64,000 bases of DNA from positions 62,001-126,000 of the forward strand of contig JAJDTP010000019.1 of assembly GCA_022827095.1 (NCBI GenBank), in the 5' to 3' direction. The position numbers and the translations under genes are program-made. Position 1 is the first letter of the stretch. Each line of letters begins with the position of its first letter. The stretch is from Dehalococcoidia bacterium (lineage in GTDB: Bacteria; Chloroflexota; Dehalococcoidia; Lucifugimonadales; UBA3495). Shown here piece by piece: positions 16,934-24,913 of the stretch. The notes beneath the pieces were generated by a model that was given only the letters and a program-made list of their open reading frames with translations, was not told the DNA's origin and made no database searches.

Positions 16934-16962
16934 TTGACACCGCGAACCGCGTGGTCTACCAT
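16934..16962 (+). promoter_or_regulatory. Sigma70-like promoter of ABC operon 2
   Basis: A perfect TTGACA (16934-16939), a 17-bp spacer and TACCAT (16957-16962). The leader to ATG 17107 would be about 138 nt. A small palindrome, AATGGC-GTGA-GCCATT (16903-16918), lies just upstream and could be an operator; nothing shows which regulator would bind. Confidence 0.65.
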
Positions 16963-17106
16963 TCCCGCCCGTATCTCGCGGATTGTGGCGAATTTCACAA
17001 TTGTCGGTATCCGGGGATTATATTTTCTGATTGCGGACAATTGCCCATTTCGCCCGTCCGCAACGGTACGCAATCGCGATAACGCGACGGGAGGTTTGAA
17101 GCGACC

Positions 17107-19038
17107 ATGAAACCATCTACCTACGGCCGACCATTCTTGCGGACGCTGCCGCTGATCGCGGGCGCTGCCGCTCTGATGGTCGGCATTGCCTGCGGCGGAG
17201 CTGAAGCGCCCGCCGCGCCCGCGGCAGCCCCAGCGGCTCAGCAACCGGCGGCGGCCACGCAAGCGCCTGCCGCACCGGTAGCGACGAACACGCCGATTCC
17301 GCAGGCCGCCGCCGCCACCGTCCGACCAACTAACACTCCGGCCCCAACGGCCGCCCCCCGTGTAGCCGCCACGCCGACCCCCAGCGCCGGGGCCCAGTAC
17401 GGCGGCACCCTGCTGATGTCCGCCTATGCCGATACCAAGGACTGGGACCCGCTCGGATCGGGTTCTCTATCCAGCGTGATCTCCTACTCCCAGTTGTACA
17501 ACCAGGTTGTGCAGTTCGATACGGTGGACACGGCTGCCATCACCGGCGACCTGGCCGAATCCTGGGACGTGAGCCCCGATGGTCTAACCTACACGTTCCA
17601 CCTGCGGGATAACATGCAGTGGACGGATGGCACTGAGATCACATCGGCGGACGTCATTGCCACTCACTCGCGCTCCGCCAACCCCTGCAACGGCGTGGGG
17701 CGCTCCGGACTCTGGCGCAATTATGCCGTCAAGATGGAAGTGGTGGACAAGGACGGCGGCGACTGCACGCCGACCAACCAGGACGCGGTGCTGCGGGCCA
17801 TTGACGACAAAACCGTCGAGTATAACCTACAGTTCGCCTCGGGCACGTTCATCAAGTTCCTGGCCATCGACTACGCCAAGGTGCTGCCGGGTCACTTGCT
17901 GGACTCCGACCCCAACTGCGCAATACGCGACGCGGCCAACCCCTGCTTCCTGAACCTGGGTGAGAACATCATCGACCGTGGCACTACCTCAGGTCCGTTC
18001 ATCCTGGAAGATTACCAGGTTGGAGACTTTTACAAGGTCAACAAGAACCCGAACTACTTCAAGGAAGGGCGTCCCTACGTGGACCGGATCGAGCACTACA
18101 TCTTCCCTGGCACTGCCAAGGACCGACTGATCGCCCAGTTTGAAGCCGGGCAACTGGACATGGGCAACGGCGGGTTCAACAACTTGTCTCCCACCCAGAA
18201 CCTGGACATAGAGAAGAGCACCGACGGCGAGTACGTCGCCCACCCCATCCCCGCCGGCACCAACTGGGGCCTGATGTTGAACATCAAGAAACCCCAATTC
18301 CGGGACCACAAGGTTCGCCAGGCCATCAACCTGGCCGTTGACAGGCAGGAGTTCGACGAGCGCGTCTTCGATAATACGTCGGGTAGCTATTGCCCATTGA
18401 TGGGCTTGGCTCACGGCAACGAGGAATGCAACAGTTGGCCCGGCATCCGCCCGAAGGATACGCCGGAAGGGCAGCAGGACTTGGCCGATGCGAAGGCGCT
18501 GATGGCCGAGGCCGGCTTCGCCGACGGCTTTGAAGTCCAGTACACCGTGCGCCAGGTCGGCACCTATCCTGATCAGTGCCAGGTGGTGAAGCAGCAGTTG
18601 CAGGATGCCCTGGGCATCACCGGCGACATTGAGACTCTGCCCAGCGCGGCCGGCTACGCCAAGTACGGCACCTCCCGCGCCGAAGACTCCGCCGGCGACT
18701 GGGAAATCAGTTGCCAGGGCGAGGGCATGGTGGTGTACGACTTGGACGCCATTTACGGTGGTGTTTACCTCAGGGGCGGCACCCGGAACTACACCGACTG
18801 GTCCAGCGACAAAGTGGTCGATTGGTTCGAGCGCCAGAAGGTTGAGCTGGACCCTGACGCCCGTCGCCAGATCAACAAGGAAGCCGAGGTCTGGCTCCAC
18901 AGCTTCGAGGATAACCATTGGGTCACCCTGCAGTTGGGTGGGCTGCAATGGATAGTCCACCGGGACGTGAAGGGTTTCAACGCTCCTCAAACCGTGCAGT
19001 ACCAGTTCAAGCACGAGGATCTGTGGCTGGACCGTTAG
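17107..19038 (+). CDS. ABC transporter substrate-binding lipoprotein, family 5 (operon 2)
   Basis: A 643-residue family 5 binding lipoprotein, paralogue of 12857-14788. GGGAGG precedes ATG 17107. The signal ends in a lipobox VGIAC with Cys29, followed by the same CGGAEAPAAPAAAP linker opening. The core shares WDPLGSGSLSSVISYSQLYN and the VRQAINLAVDRQ motif. It differs by an insertion around residues 258-280 (a Cys-containing loop between LLDSDPN and LNLGEN). It begins a complete binding-protein/permease/permease operon without ATPase genes. The two operons may import overlapping sets of peptides or other oligomers, with shared ATPases encoded elsewhere. Confidence 0.93.
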   Translation: MKPSTYGRPFLRTLPLIAGAAALMVGIACGGAEAPAAPAAAPAAQQPAAATQAPAAPVATNTPIPQAAAATVRPTNTPAPTAAPRVAATPTPSAGAQYGGTLLMSAYADTKDWDPLGSGSLSSVISYSQLYNQVVQFDTVDTAAITGDLAESWDVSPDGLTYTFHLRDNMQWTDGTEITSADVIATHSRSANPCNGVGRSGLWRNYAVKMEVVDKDGGDCTPTNQDAVLRAIDDKTVEYNLQFASGTFIKFLAIDYAKVLPGHLLDSDPNCAIRDAANPCFLNLGENIIDRGTTSGPFILEDYQVGDFYKVNKNPNYFKEGRPYVDRIEHYIFPGTAKDRLIAQFEAGQLDMGNGGFNNLSPTQNLDIEKSTDGEYVAHPIPAGTNWGLMLNIKKPQFRDHKVRQAINLAVDRQEFDERVFDNTSGSYCPLMGLAHGNEECNSWPGIRPKDTPEGQQDLADAKALMAEAGFADGFEVQYTVRQVGTYPDQCQVVKQQLQDALGITGDIETLPSAAGYAKYGTSRAEDSAGDWEISCQGEGMVVYDLDAIYGGVYLRGGTRNYTDWSSDKVVDWFERQKVELDPDARRQINKEAEVWLHSFEDNHWVTLQLGGLQWIVHRDVKGFNAPQTVQYQFKHEDLWLDR

Positions 19039-19059
19039 CCGGTCGATCTTGATCGTAAC

Positions 19060-19087
19060 GTAGGGGCGAATAATTATTCGCCCCTAC
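19060..19087. repeat. Perfect 28-bp palindrome, copy 2 of 4, inside ABC operon 2
   Basis: Half-site GTAGGGGCGAATAA followed by its exact reverse complement. It lies 22 bp after the binding-protein stop and 28 bp before the permease start. In RNA it would be a 14-bp hairpin, in the same place as the unrelated stem-loop at 14850-14885 in operon 1. A role in stabilising the lipoprotein mRNA is plausible. Confidence 0.88.
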
Positions 19088-19114
19088 AACGTTTACTGAG
19101 GTAGGGTAAAGTCT

Positions 19115-20071
19115 ATGCGACAGTACGCTCTGAAACGGATTGCGCTGATTATTCCCACCGTGCTGCTGGTATCCATCATCGTGTTCACGGTGATGAGGCT
19201 GTTGCCTGGTGATCCGGCACTGGTAATCCTGAGCGAAGGCGACGCCACTTTCACCCAGGAAGAGTTGGCAGACCTGCGGAAACAGCTGGGAACCGACCGC
19301 CCCATCGTGGTTCAGTACGTAGACTGGGTCGGCGGGCTGGTCCAGGGTGACCTGGGAACTTCCATCTGGCGGTCGGGACAGCCGGTTACCAAACTGGTCG
19401 GCGACCGGATATTCCGCACGCTGGAGCTGGCGGTGTTGGCAATTTTGATTGCCGTGGTTTTCGCTGTCCCTCTGGGCGTCGTATCCGCCATCAAACCGGA
19501 CAGCGTGATTGATTACCTCTCGCGCGTTGTAACACTGGTGGGGATCTCCATACCCACTTTCTTCGCTGGTTTGCTGGTGGTGCTGGTGTTGTCCCGAGGC
19601 TTCGGCTGGCTTCCGCCACTGGGGTACGCCGACCTTTGGGACGACCCCTGGAAGAACCTGCAGCAGATGTTCCTGCCGGCATTGGCTCTGGGTTTCTACG
19701 ATATGGCTTTCATCGCCCGGGTCACCCGTTCCTCGATGATGGAGATCATCCGGGAGGACTACATGCGCACGGCCCGGGCCAAGGGCCTGGGCGAACGCAT
19801 CGTGCTGGTGCGCCACGGCCTGAAGAACGCCGTGCTCCCCATCCTGACCATCTCCGGCTGGCAATTCGGGCGGCTCTTTGGCGGCACCGTCATCATCGAG
19901 AGCATCTTCAAGGTGCCCGGCATCGGCACCCTGCTCATCGAGACGGTGTTCCAGCGGGACTTCCCCACCATCCAGGCGATCATCATCGTTATCGCGGTGT
20001 CCATCGTGATTATCAACCTCCTGGTTGACCTCCTGTACGGCTTGCTGGATCCCCGGATCCGGTACGCCTAG
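19115..20071 (+). CDS. ABC transporter permease, DppB type (operon 2)
   Basis: A 318-residue DppB-type permease, starting MRQYALKRIALIIPTVLLV, with six predicted membrane segments, the PGDPALVILSEGDATFTQEE loop and the EAA segment DYMRTARAKGLGERIVLVRH. It aligns end to end with 14912-15865 including the C-terminal LDPRIRYA. Third codon positions here are mostly C, like most genes of the window. It would pair with the DppC-type subunit that follows 39 bp downstream. Confidence 0.93.
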   Translation: MRQYALKRIALIIPTVLLVSIIVFTVMRLLPGDPALVILSEGDATFTQEELADLRKQLGTDRPIVVQYVDWVGGLVQGDLGTSIWRSGQPVTKLVGDRIFRTLELAVLAILIAVVFAVPLGVVSAIKPDSVIDYLSRVVTLVGISIPTFFAGLLVVLVLSRGFGWLPPLGYADLWDDPWKNLQQMFLPALALGFYDMAFIARVTRSSMMEIIREDYMRTARAKGLGERIVLVRHGLKNAVLPILTISGWQFGRLFGGTVIIESIFKVPGIGTLLIETVFQRDFPTIQAIIIVIAVSIVIINLLVDLLYGLLDPRIRYA

Positions 20072-20110
20072 CATCGATGCCACGTTGTCCATTTGAGGAG
20101 CGTTGACAGA

Positions 20111-21040
20111 ATGACTACAACCAACACCGTGCAAACGATGGCTGAGGGCGAGGTTGAATTTCAGCTTCAGGGAATGCGCCCGCGCCAGAGCCGGTTGGAG
20201 AAGATAATCGCTTTTTCCCGCTCGAAACCCCTGGGAGCGGTGAGCGCCGTCATCATTATTCTGACCATTCTGGCGGCGGCAGTTTCCTACGCCGTTCCGG
20301 GTATCCTGCCCCACGACCCGCTGGATGTCCGCGCCCACGAAGAGAAGTACCTGCCACCGCAACCCGGAGCGTGGCTGGGCAGCGACCACCTGGGCCGCGA
20401 CGAGCTCAGCCGGATCATCGCCGGTTCGCAGATCTCCATTTACGTTGGCCTGCTCAGCGTGGGCATCGGTGTAACCCTGGGCGCCCTGATCGGTATCCTG
20501 AGCGCCTATATCGGGGGCGTGGTTGACCTGGCCATTCAGAGGATCGTGGATGCCATGATGGCCTTTCCGCCGATCATCCTGGCGCTGGGACTGGTGGCCG
20601 TTCTGGGCGGGTCCGCCAACAACGTGATTATGGCCTTGCTGGTGATTCTCCTGCCAGGCACCATCCGGGTGATCCGTTCGCAGGTGCTTAGCATCAAGGA
20701 ACTGGACTACACCCTGGCGGCCACCGCCATCGGGGCCGGCTCCATTCGCATCATGCTGAAGCACATTCTGCCCAACGTGGTGGCCAGCTATATCGTGCTG
20801 GGTACCATCACCCTGGGCTTCGCCATCATCATTGAGGCCTCGCTGTCTTTCCTGGGCGTGGGCGTCCCGCCGGACATCCCCACCTGGGGCGGTATGCTGA
20901 CCCGGGGCACTGAGGAGATCCGCATCGCCTGGTGGCTGGCGGTGTTCCCCGGCATCGCCATTTCGGTGGTGGTCTTCGCCATCAACTTCCTGGGCGACGC
21001 CCTGCGCGACGCGCTGGACCCGAGGCTGAGGGGACGCTAG
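20111..21040 (+). CDS. ABC transporter permease, DppC type (operon 2)
   Basis: A 309-residue DppC-type permease. ATG 20111 is preferred because GAGGAG lies at 20095-20100; a TTG 18 nt upstream overlaps that ribosome site. Features are the cytoplasmic N-terminus, the WLGSDHLGRDELSRIIAGSQ signature, and the EAA loop ELDYTLAATAIGAGSIRIMLKH. It closes operon 2 and shares the end LDPRLRGR with its operon 1 paralogue. No ATPase gene follows; the next feature is a hairpin and convergent genes. Confidence 0.93.
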   Translation: MTTTNTVQTMAEGEVEFQLQGMRPRQSRLEKIIAFSRSKPLGAVSAVIIILTILAAAVSYAVPGILPHDPLDVRAHEEKYLPPQPGAWLGSDHLGRDELSRIIAGSQISIYVGLLSVGIGVTLGALIGILSAYIGGVVDLAIQRIVDAMMAFPPIILALGLVAVLGGSANNVIMALLVILLPGTIRVIRSQVLSIKELDYTLAATAIGAGSIRIMLKHILPNVVASYIVLGTITLGFAIIIEASLSFLGVGVPPDIPTWGGMLTRGTEEIRIAWWLAVFPGIAISVVVFAINFLGDALRDALDPRLRGR

Positions 21041-21068
21041 GCGCGCGGCGTCATACCGAAAATAGCAC

Positions 21069-21091
21069 GGGGCGGGTTTCAAACCCGCCCC
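21069..21091. terminator. Terminator-like hairpin between convergent genes
   Basis: GGGGCGGGTTT-C-AAACCCGCCCC is an almost perfect palindrome with 11-bp arms, 28 bp past the permease stop and 42 bp before the stop of the convergent protease gene. A short T-rich stretch (CAGTTTG) follows on the plus strand. A looser hairpin of similar sequence is at 28616-28639, so it may also be a small repeat. Confidence 0.6.
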
Positions 21092-21133
21092 ACAGTTTGT
21101 AGCGATGGGGCTATCCGTCACCGGGCAAGTGAA

Positions 21134-21493
21134 TCACAAGTTCACTTCCTCTATGGGAACCAATCTGGGATTTACCTCCGTGGGATCAACCATCAGATTA
21201 AATATCTCCAAAGTGGTAGCGCCCAGTAAATATTGGTCTTCCGGGCCGAAAATGACGGGGCAAAATCGTTCCCTGCCGAAAATGTTAAAACGAGCGTCGG
21301 CCACGTCATACTCTACCCGTCTGCCATCAGCGACTTTGAACCGGAGGCGTTCCAGAGGCGTCAGGCCAAGTTGCTCCAACAGCGCTGCGGGCATCATAGA
21401 GTGACCTGCACCGGTATCGACCAATGCCGACACTGGATGCAAGTCCCCGCCCTGAGGATTACCGACGCCAATTTCTACGCGAAAGGTTCCCAC
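21134..21493 (-). CDS. Retropepsin-like aspartic protease domain protein (copy A)
   Basis: A 119-residue clan AA aspartic protease-like protein. It starts at GTG 21493 behind AAGGAGAGG. The catalytic motif is in ALVDTGAGHSMMPAALLEQLGL, the single Asp-Thr-Gly per chain implying a retropepsin-type dimer. A second conserved part is YLLGATTLEIFNLMVDP near the C-terminus, equivalent to the hydrophobic-hydrophobic-Gly of the family. It is followed closely upstream by a paralogue at 21533-21892 (39 bp between), so a tandem duplication. Natural substrates of such small bacterial proteins are mostly unknown. Confidence 0.8.
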   Translation of the reverse strand: MGTFRVEIGVGNPQGGDLHPVSALVDTGAGHSMMPAALLEQLGLTPLERLRFKVADGRRVEYDVADARFNIFGRERFCPVIFGPEDQYLLGATTLEIFNLMVDPTEVNPRLVPIEEVNL

Positions 21494-21532
21494 GCGTCCT
21501 CTCCTTTTCAGTTCAGGCTGCGCGCTGGACAG

Positions 21533-21892
21533 CTACAGCCGAAAGTCGTCGATGGAGACGAGGCTGGGATTGGGCTGGGTAGGGTCAACCATCAGGTCAA
21601 ACACTTCCAGGGTCGTGGCCCCAAGCAGATACTGCCCGTCGGGGCCAAAAATGACCGGACAGGTGCGCTCTCTGTCGTCGATGCGAAATCGGGCTTCTCC
21701 GACGTCGCGTTGAATGAAGCTGCCATCTGCGATCCGGTATGTCCGGCGCTCCAACGGTGCAAGACTCAAGGACACCAGCAGCGATTCGGGTATGACCGAA
21801 TGCGTCGAGCCGGTATCCACCAGCGCGGATACTGGCAGGAAATCGCCTCCCAGCGGGTGGCCGACGCCGATGTCAACGTAGAAAGTTCCCAT
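21533..21892 (-). CDS. Retropepsin-like aspartic protease domain protein (copy B)
   Basis: A 119-residue paralogue of the preceding gene, of identical length. The active-site motif reads ALVDTGSTHSVIPESLL, with the classical Asp-Thr-Gly-Ser. It shares GVGHPLGGDFLPVS, CPVIFGPDGQYLLGATTLEVFDLMVDPTQ and the general layout with copy A. The start ATG 21892 has only a weak purine stretch upstream. The two genes could form a heterodimer or homodimers with different substrates. Divergence between the copies is larger than expected for a recent duplication. Confidence 0.8.
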   Translation of the reverse strand: MGTFYVDIGVGHPLGGDFLPVSALVDTGSTHSVIPESLLVSLSLAPLERRTYRIADGSFIQRDVGEARFRIDDRERTCPVIFGPDGQYLLGATTLEVFDLMVDPTQPNPSLVSIDDFRL

Positions 21893-22018
21893 TGATTTCC
21901 ATTGTCCTACTCATAATTTGTCCGCCGATGATAACGATGTGGAACCGACCCGGTCAATTTTGCGTCCGCCGTCCGCTACCCATGCTAAACTGCGGCGACA
22001 AACCACAGGAGGTTCCCC

Positions 22019-22951
22019 ATGTCCTGGAGTTTTGAACTGGTCGCCGGACCCTACGGCGGCACCACGGAAGGGCCGGTTTGGGACGGCGAGGCGCTGCTGT
22101 TTACCCTCATCCCAGAGTCGAAGATCCTGCGTTACGACCCCAAGTCCGGCGGGGTTTCGGAGTACTTTACCGAATCCTTCAACACCAACGGCCTGTGCTT
22201 CGACGCCGCTGGCAACCTGTACGGCTGCCAGCAGGGCCGGCGTCGCATCGCCCGTTTCGACGCCGCCAGCAATACGGCTACGTCGATGCCGCACTTGCTG
22301 GACGGCATGCGGCACAACAATCCCAACGACCTGGTGGTCGACAAGTCGGGCCGCATCTGGTTCACCGACCCATATTCCGGCATCGGCGACAGCGGGCCTC
22401 AGGAATTGGACCACATGTCGGTGCTGCGGCTGGACCCCAGGGGCAACGACCAGTGGGATCTGGTACGGGCCACCACCGACATCAGCCGACCTAACGGCAT
22501 CCTGATCAGCCGCGACCAGCGCACGCTGTACATCGCCCAGAGCGACTACGGCGCGGACCGCCGCCGCGAGTTGCGGGCGTATCCCATCAACGACGATGGT
22601 TCTCTGGGTGAGTACCGGACGCTGCACACCTTCGGCATCGATGGCGGCGCGGCCGACGGCGATCTGCGGGGCCAGGGTAGCCAGGGCGTGCAGCGGGGCG
22701 TGGACGGCATGACTCTGGACGTCGATGGCAACATCATTGTCTGCGCCGGCTGGGAATCGGCCGGCCCCGGTCCGATTATCTACGTGTTCTCGCCTGAGGG
22801 TCGAGTGCTGGAAACCCACCCGATGCGGGTGGATCGGCCCACCAACTGCTGCTTCGGCGACGCGGACATGCGTACGTTGTACGTCACCACGGGCGGCGGC
22901 CACCTCTTCCGCGCCCGCACCGATCGCACCGGCTGGATCATGTGGCCCTGA
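22019..22951 (+). CDS. SMP-30/gluconolactonase/LRE family protein (copy A)
   Basis: A 310-residue six-bladed beta-propeller of the SMP-30 family, behind AGGAGG. The metal-binding Glu lies in the N-terminal TEGPVWDG block; the conserved Asn/Asp positions are in HNNPNDLVVDKSGRIWFTDPYSG, PNGILISRDQRTLYIAQ and GVDGMTLDVDGNIIVC. These enzymes are divalent-metal lactonases acting on sugar lactones. A second family member is at 42368-43285 with the same block order. It stands alone; a BNR-repeat protein follows 136 bp downstream on the same strand. Confidence 0.9.
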   Translation: MSWSFELVAGPYGGTTEGPVWDGEALLFTLIPESKILRYDPKSGGVSEYFTESFNTNGLCFDAAGNLYGCQQGRRRIARFDAASNTATSMPHLLDGMRHNNPNDLVVDKSGRIWFTDPYSGIGDSGPQELDHMSVLRLDPRGNDQWDLVRATTDISRPNGILISRDQRTLYIAQSDYGADRRRELRAYPINDDGSLGEYRTLHTFGIDGGAADGDLRGQGSQGVQRGVDGMTLDVDGNIIVCAGWESAGPGPIIYVFSPEGRVLETHPMRVDRPTNCCFGDADMRTLYVTTGGGHLFRARTDRTGWIMWP

Positions 22952-23087
22952 TGGGCCAACGTGATTGCCACCCCCTCATCAAGTGCGGGGTCACAATGAC
23001 ACACCGGGCGTCAACCCTTGACAAGGCGCACCGTTGCGCCAACAATCTGCAAAATCACATCCAGCACACCTTCCAGGAGATTACGCA

Positions 23088-24167
23088 ATGACAACCGCTA
23101 CCGCGCACAACACTAACATATACGTCGGCCTGGCCGGCGAGAGCGCCCTGATCATCGGCGCCGAAGGCACCCCGCTGGGCGAGGGCGGCATGTACCGGCT
23201 CACCGAGGGACAGTCCGAGTGGGCCTGCATCGAGAACGGCCTGCCCGAAAACCCGCAGGTCCGAGCCCTGCTGGGCCATCCCGACGAGCCGGCCACGATT
23301 TTCGCCGGAACCCAGGACGGCGTGTATCGCAGCGACGACCGGGGCGAGACCTGGCGCCGCACCGACACCCTGAGCGGTGACGTGTGGTCGCTGGCTGCTC
23401 ACCCCAACGACTCGTCGATCATGTTCGCCGGCTACGATGCGGGGCGCGTGTGCCGGTCCAACGACGGCGGCAACACCTGGCAGCAGATGAACACCGAGGG
23501 GATGGTGCATCCGCATATCACCATGAACCCTCACGAAATCTGCAAGCGGGTGATCGGCATCAGCATCGACCCCGCCTATCCCGACGACATCTACGGGGCC
23601 ATCGAAGTCGGTGGTCTCATCGCCTCCCGGGACGGCGGCGATAACTGGTCCTGCATCACGGACGGCCACTACACCCGCCTGGGTCCGGTGGACCTCCACG
23701 GCGTGCAGGTCAACCCGAGCGAGCCCGGCTTGGTGTACATAATCACCCAACTGGCCATGTTCCGCAGCCGGGAGCGCGGCGAGTCCTGGGAGTTCGTGCC
23801 CATCGAAGAAATGTTCGAGGGCGGCAGCTATTGCCGTGACCTGGTGGTGGATCCCAGCGATCCCAACCGCATGTACCTGGCCGCTGGAGCCGGCGGCGGC
23901 AGCGCCCCGGCCGGCACCGTCGATGCCGGCGTGCTCGTGCGGTCCACCGACGCCGGGGAGACCTGGGAAAGGGTGGACATCGGCGAGGTGGCGCCGGCCC
24001 GCATGTTCCAGATCGCGATTGACCGGAACGCGCCGCGCAACGTGTACTGCTGCGACCGCGACGGTCACGTCTACTGCAGCAACGACGGCGGCAACGAATG
24101 GACGCGAACGGACGTGCCGGTGGAAATGTCCCGCGGCCGCCACGTATATCCCATGATCGCCGCCTAG
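23088..24167 (+). CDS. Asp-box (BNR) beta-propeller protein, sialidase/VPS10-like
   Basis: A 359-residue propeller. I chose ATG 23088 because CCAGGAGA precedes it. At least six Asp-box repeats (S-x-D-x-G-x-x-W) are visible: RSDDRGETW, RSNDGGNTW, ASRDGGDNW, RSRERGESW, RSTDAGETW and CSNDGGNEW. They mark blade turns in sialidases, VPS10-type and photosystem-assembly propellers. No sialidase Arg triad can be assigned and there is no signal peptide, so it is probably an intracellular propeller of unknown function. It lies between an SMP-30 gene and an unknown gene. Confidence 0.8.
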   Translation: MTTATAHNTNIYVGLAGESALIIGAEGTPLGEGGMYRLTEGQSEWACIENGLPENPQVRALLGHPDEPATIFAGTQDGVYRSDDRGETWRRTDTLSGDVWSLAAHPNDSSIMFAGYDAGRVCRSNDGGNTWQQMNTEGMVHPHITMNPHEICKRVIGISIDPAYPDDIYGAIEVGGLIASRDGGDNWSCITDGHYTRLGPVDLHGVQVNPSEPGLVYIITQLAMFRSRERGESWEFVPIEEMFEGGSYCRDLVVDPSDPNRMYLAAGAGGGSAPAGTVDAGVLVRSTDAGETWERVDIGEVAPARMFQIAIDRNAPRNVYCCDRDGHVYCSNDGGNEWTRTDVPVEMSRGRHVYPMIAA

Positions 24168-24194
24168 AGGACGCCCAACCGTCAAGCCCGTTTG

Positions 24195-24222
24195 GTAGGG
24201 GCGAATGGTCATTCGCCCCTGC
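24195..24222. repeat. 28-bp palindrome, copy 3 of 4 (imperfect)
   Basis: GTAGGGGCGAATGG followed by TCATTCGCCCCTGC: the same core as copies 1 and 2 with two non-matching pairs. It lies between the propeller gene and the unknown gene at 24261. Confidence 0.8.
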
Positions 24223-24260
24223 TTCCTTGACCGCAAAGAGTTCACCGGAGGAACCGAACC

Positions 24261-24881
24261 GTGTCATCCAACCCTCTGTGGAACGCCACCTTCCGCGTCG
24301 GCGAGGCCGACCTGGAGTACATGACCCTGGAAGCCGCCGACTTGCCCGAATCGCTGCACGGCTACCAACTGGCCAGGAGCGGCCCTCTGGACAATCAGGA
24401 GATGGCCGAGAACGGCTTCAAGGGCAGCACGGCCGACCGCTTTCGCAACGCCGGGCGCATCGGCGGGTTCATGCGGGAGTTCGTTCCCACCGCGGACGTT
24501 TCTCCGGCCAGCGGAGTGGACTTCGTGGGGGCCACGGTGGTCCACCTCTTTGAGAACCCGGACCAGGTGTCGGGCTGGATGTCCGAAATCTTCGTCAAGG
24601 ATTTTGAGGACAATGTGGGCGAGAGCGTCGGCTCAGGTCAGCAGATCGTGTCGGTGCAGCAGATCGAAACGGGCGGGTTCTACGACGAGTCCGTGGGGCT
24701 GTACGTGCTGCAAGGGGGCCCGGCGGGCCTGTTGTCGTCCACGGTAATCGACTTCCGCGTGGGCCGGCTGTTGGGGGTAGCTTTCGTGGGTTCCATCGGC
24801 GAGCATGACCGTACGCCGCTGGCCACCGAGATGGCGCTGGCCTTGGAAAAACGGATGGTACAGGTGGCGCTGGGCGTCTGA
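24261..24881 (+). CDS. Hypothetical protein
   Basis: A 206-residue protein starting at GTG 24261 with GGAGG about 8 bases upstream. I recognise no family. There is no signal peptide or transmembrane segment. The protein reads as a mixed alpha/beta domain: an N-terminal substrate-like part with LEAADLPESLHGYQL, strands around FVGATVVHLFENPDQV, QQIVSVQQIETGGFYDESVG and TVIDFRVGRLLGVAFVGSIG, ending in a helix. The style recalls stand-alone ligand-sensing or lipoprotein-like domains, but this is only an impression. It precedes the UspA gene by 32 bp and may be co-transcribed. Confidence 0.6.
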   Translation: MSSNPLWNATFRVGEADLEYMTLEAADLPESLHGYQLARSGPLDNQEMAENGFKGSTADRFRNAGRIGGFMREFVPTADVSPASGVDFVGATVVHLFENPDQVSGWMSEIFVKDFEDNVGESVGSGQQIVSVQQIETGGFYDESVGLYVLQGGPAGLLSSTVIDFRVGRLLGVAFVGSIGEHDRTPLATEMALALEKRMVQVALGV

Positions 24882-24913
24882 CCGCCGGCTGCGCTACGCG
24901 GAATCTACTGAAG

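Noticed and set aside
19007-21121. A 704-residue open frame on the minus strand across the operon 2 permeases
   Set aside because: It is antisense to two clear permease genes and low-complexity His/Asp/Gln-rich, as expected from GC-rich third positions. No family match or ribosome site.
23055-24245. A 396-residue minus-strand frame over the Asp-box propeller gene
   Set aside because: Val/His-rich shadow. The Asp-box repeats are on the plus strand.
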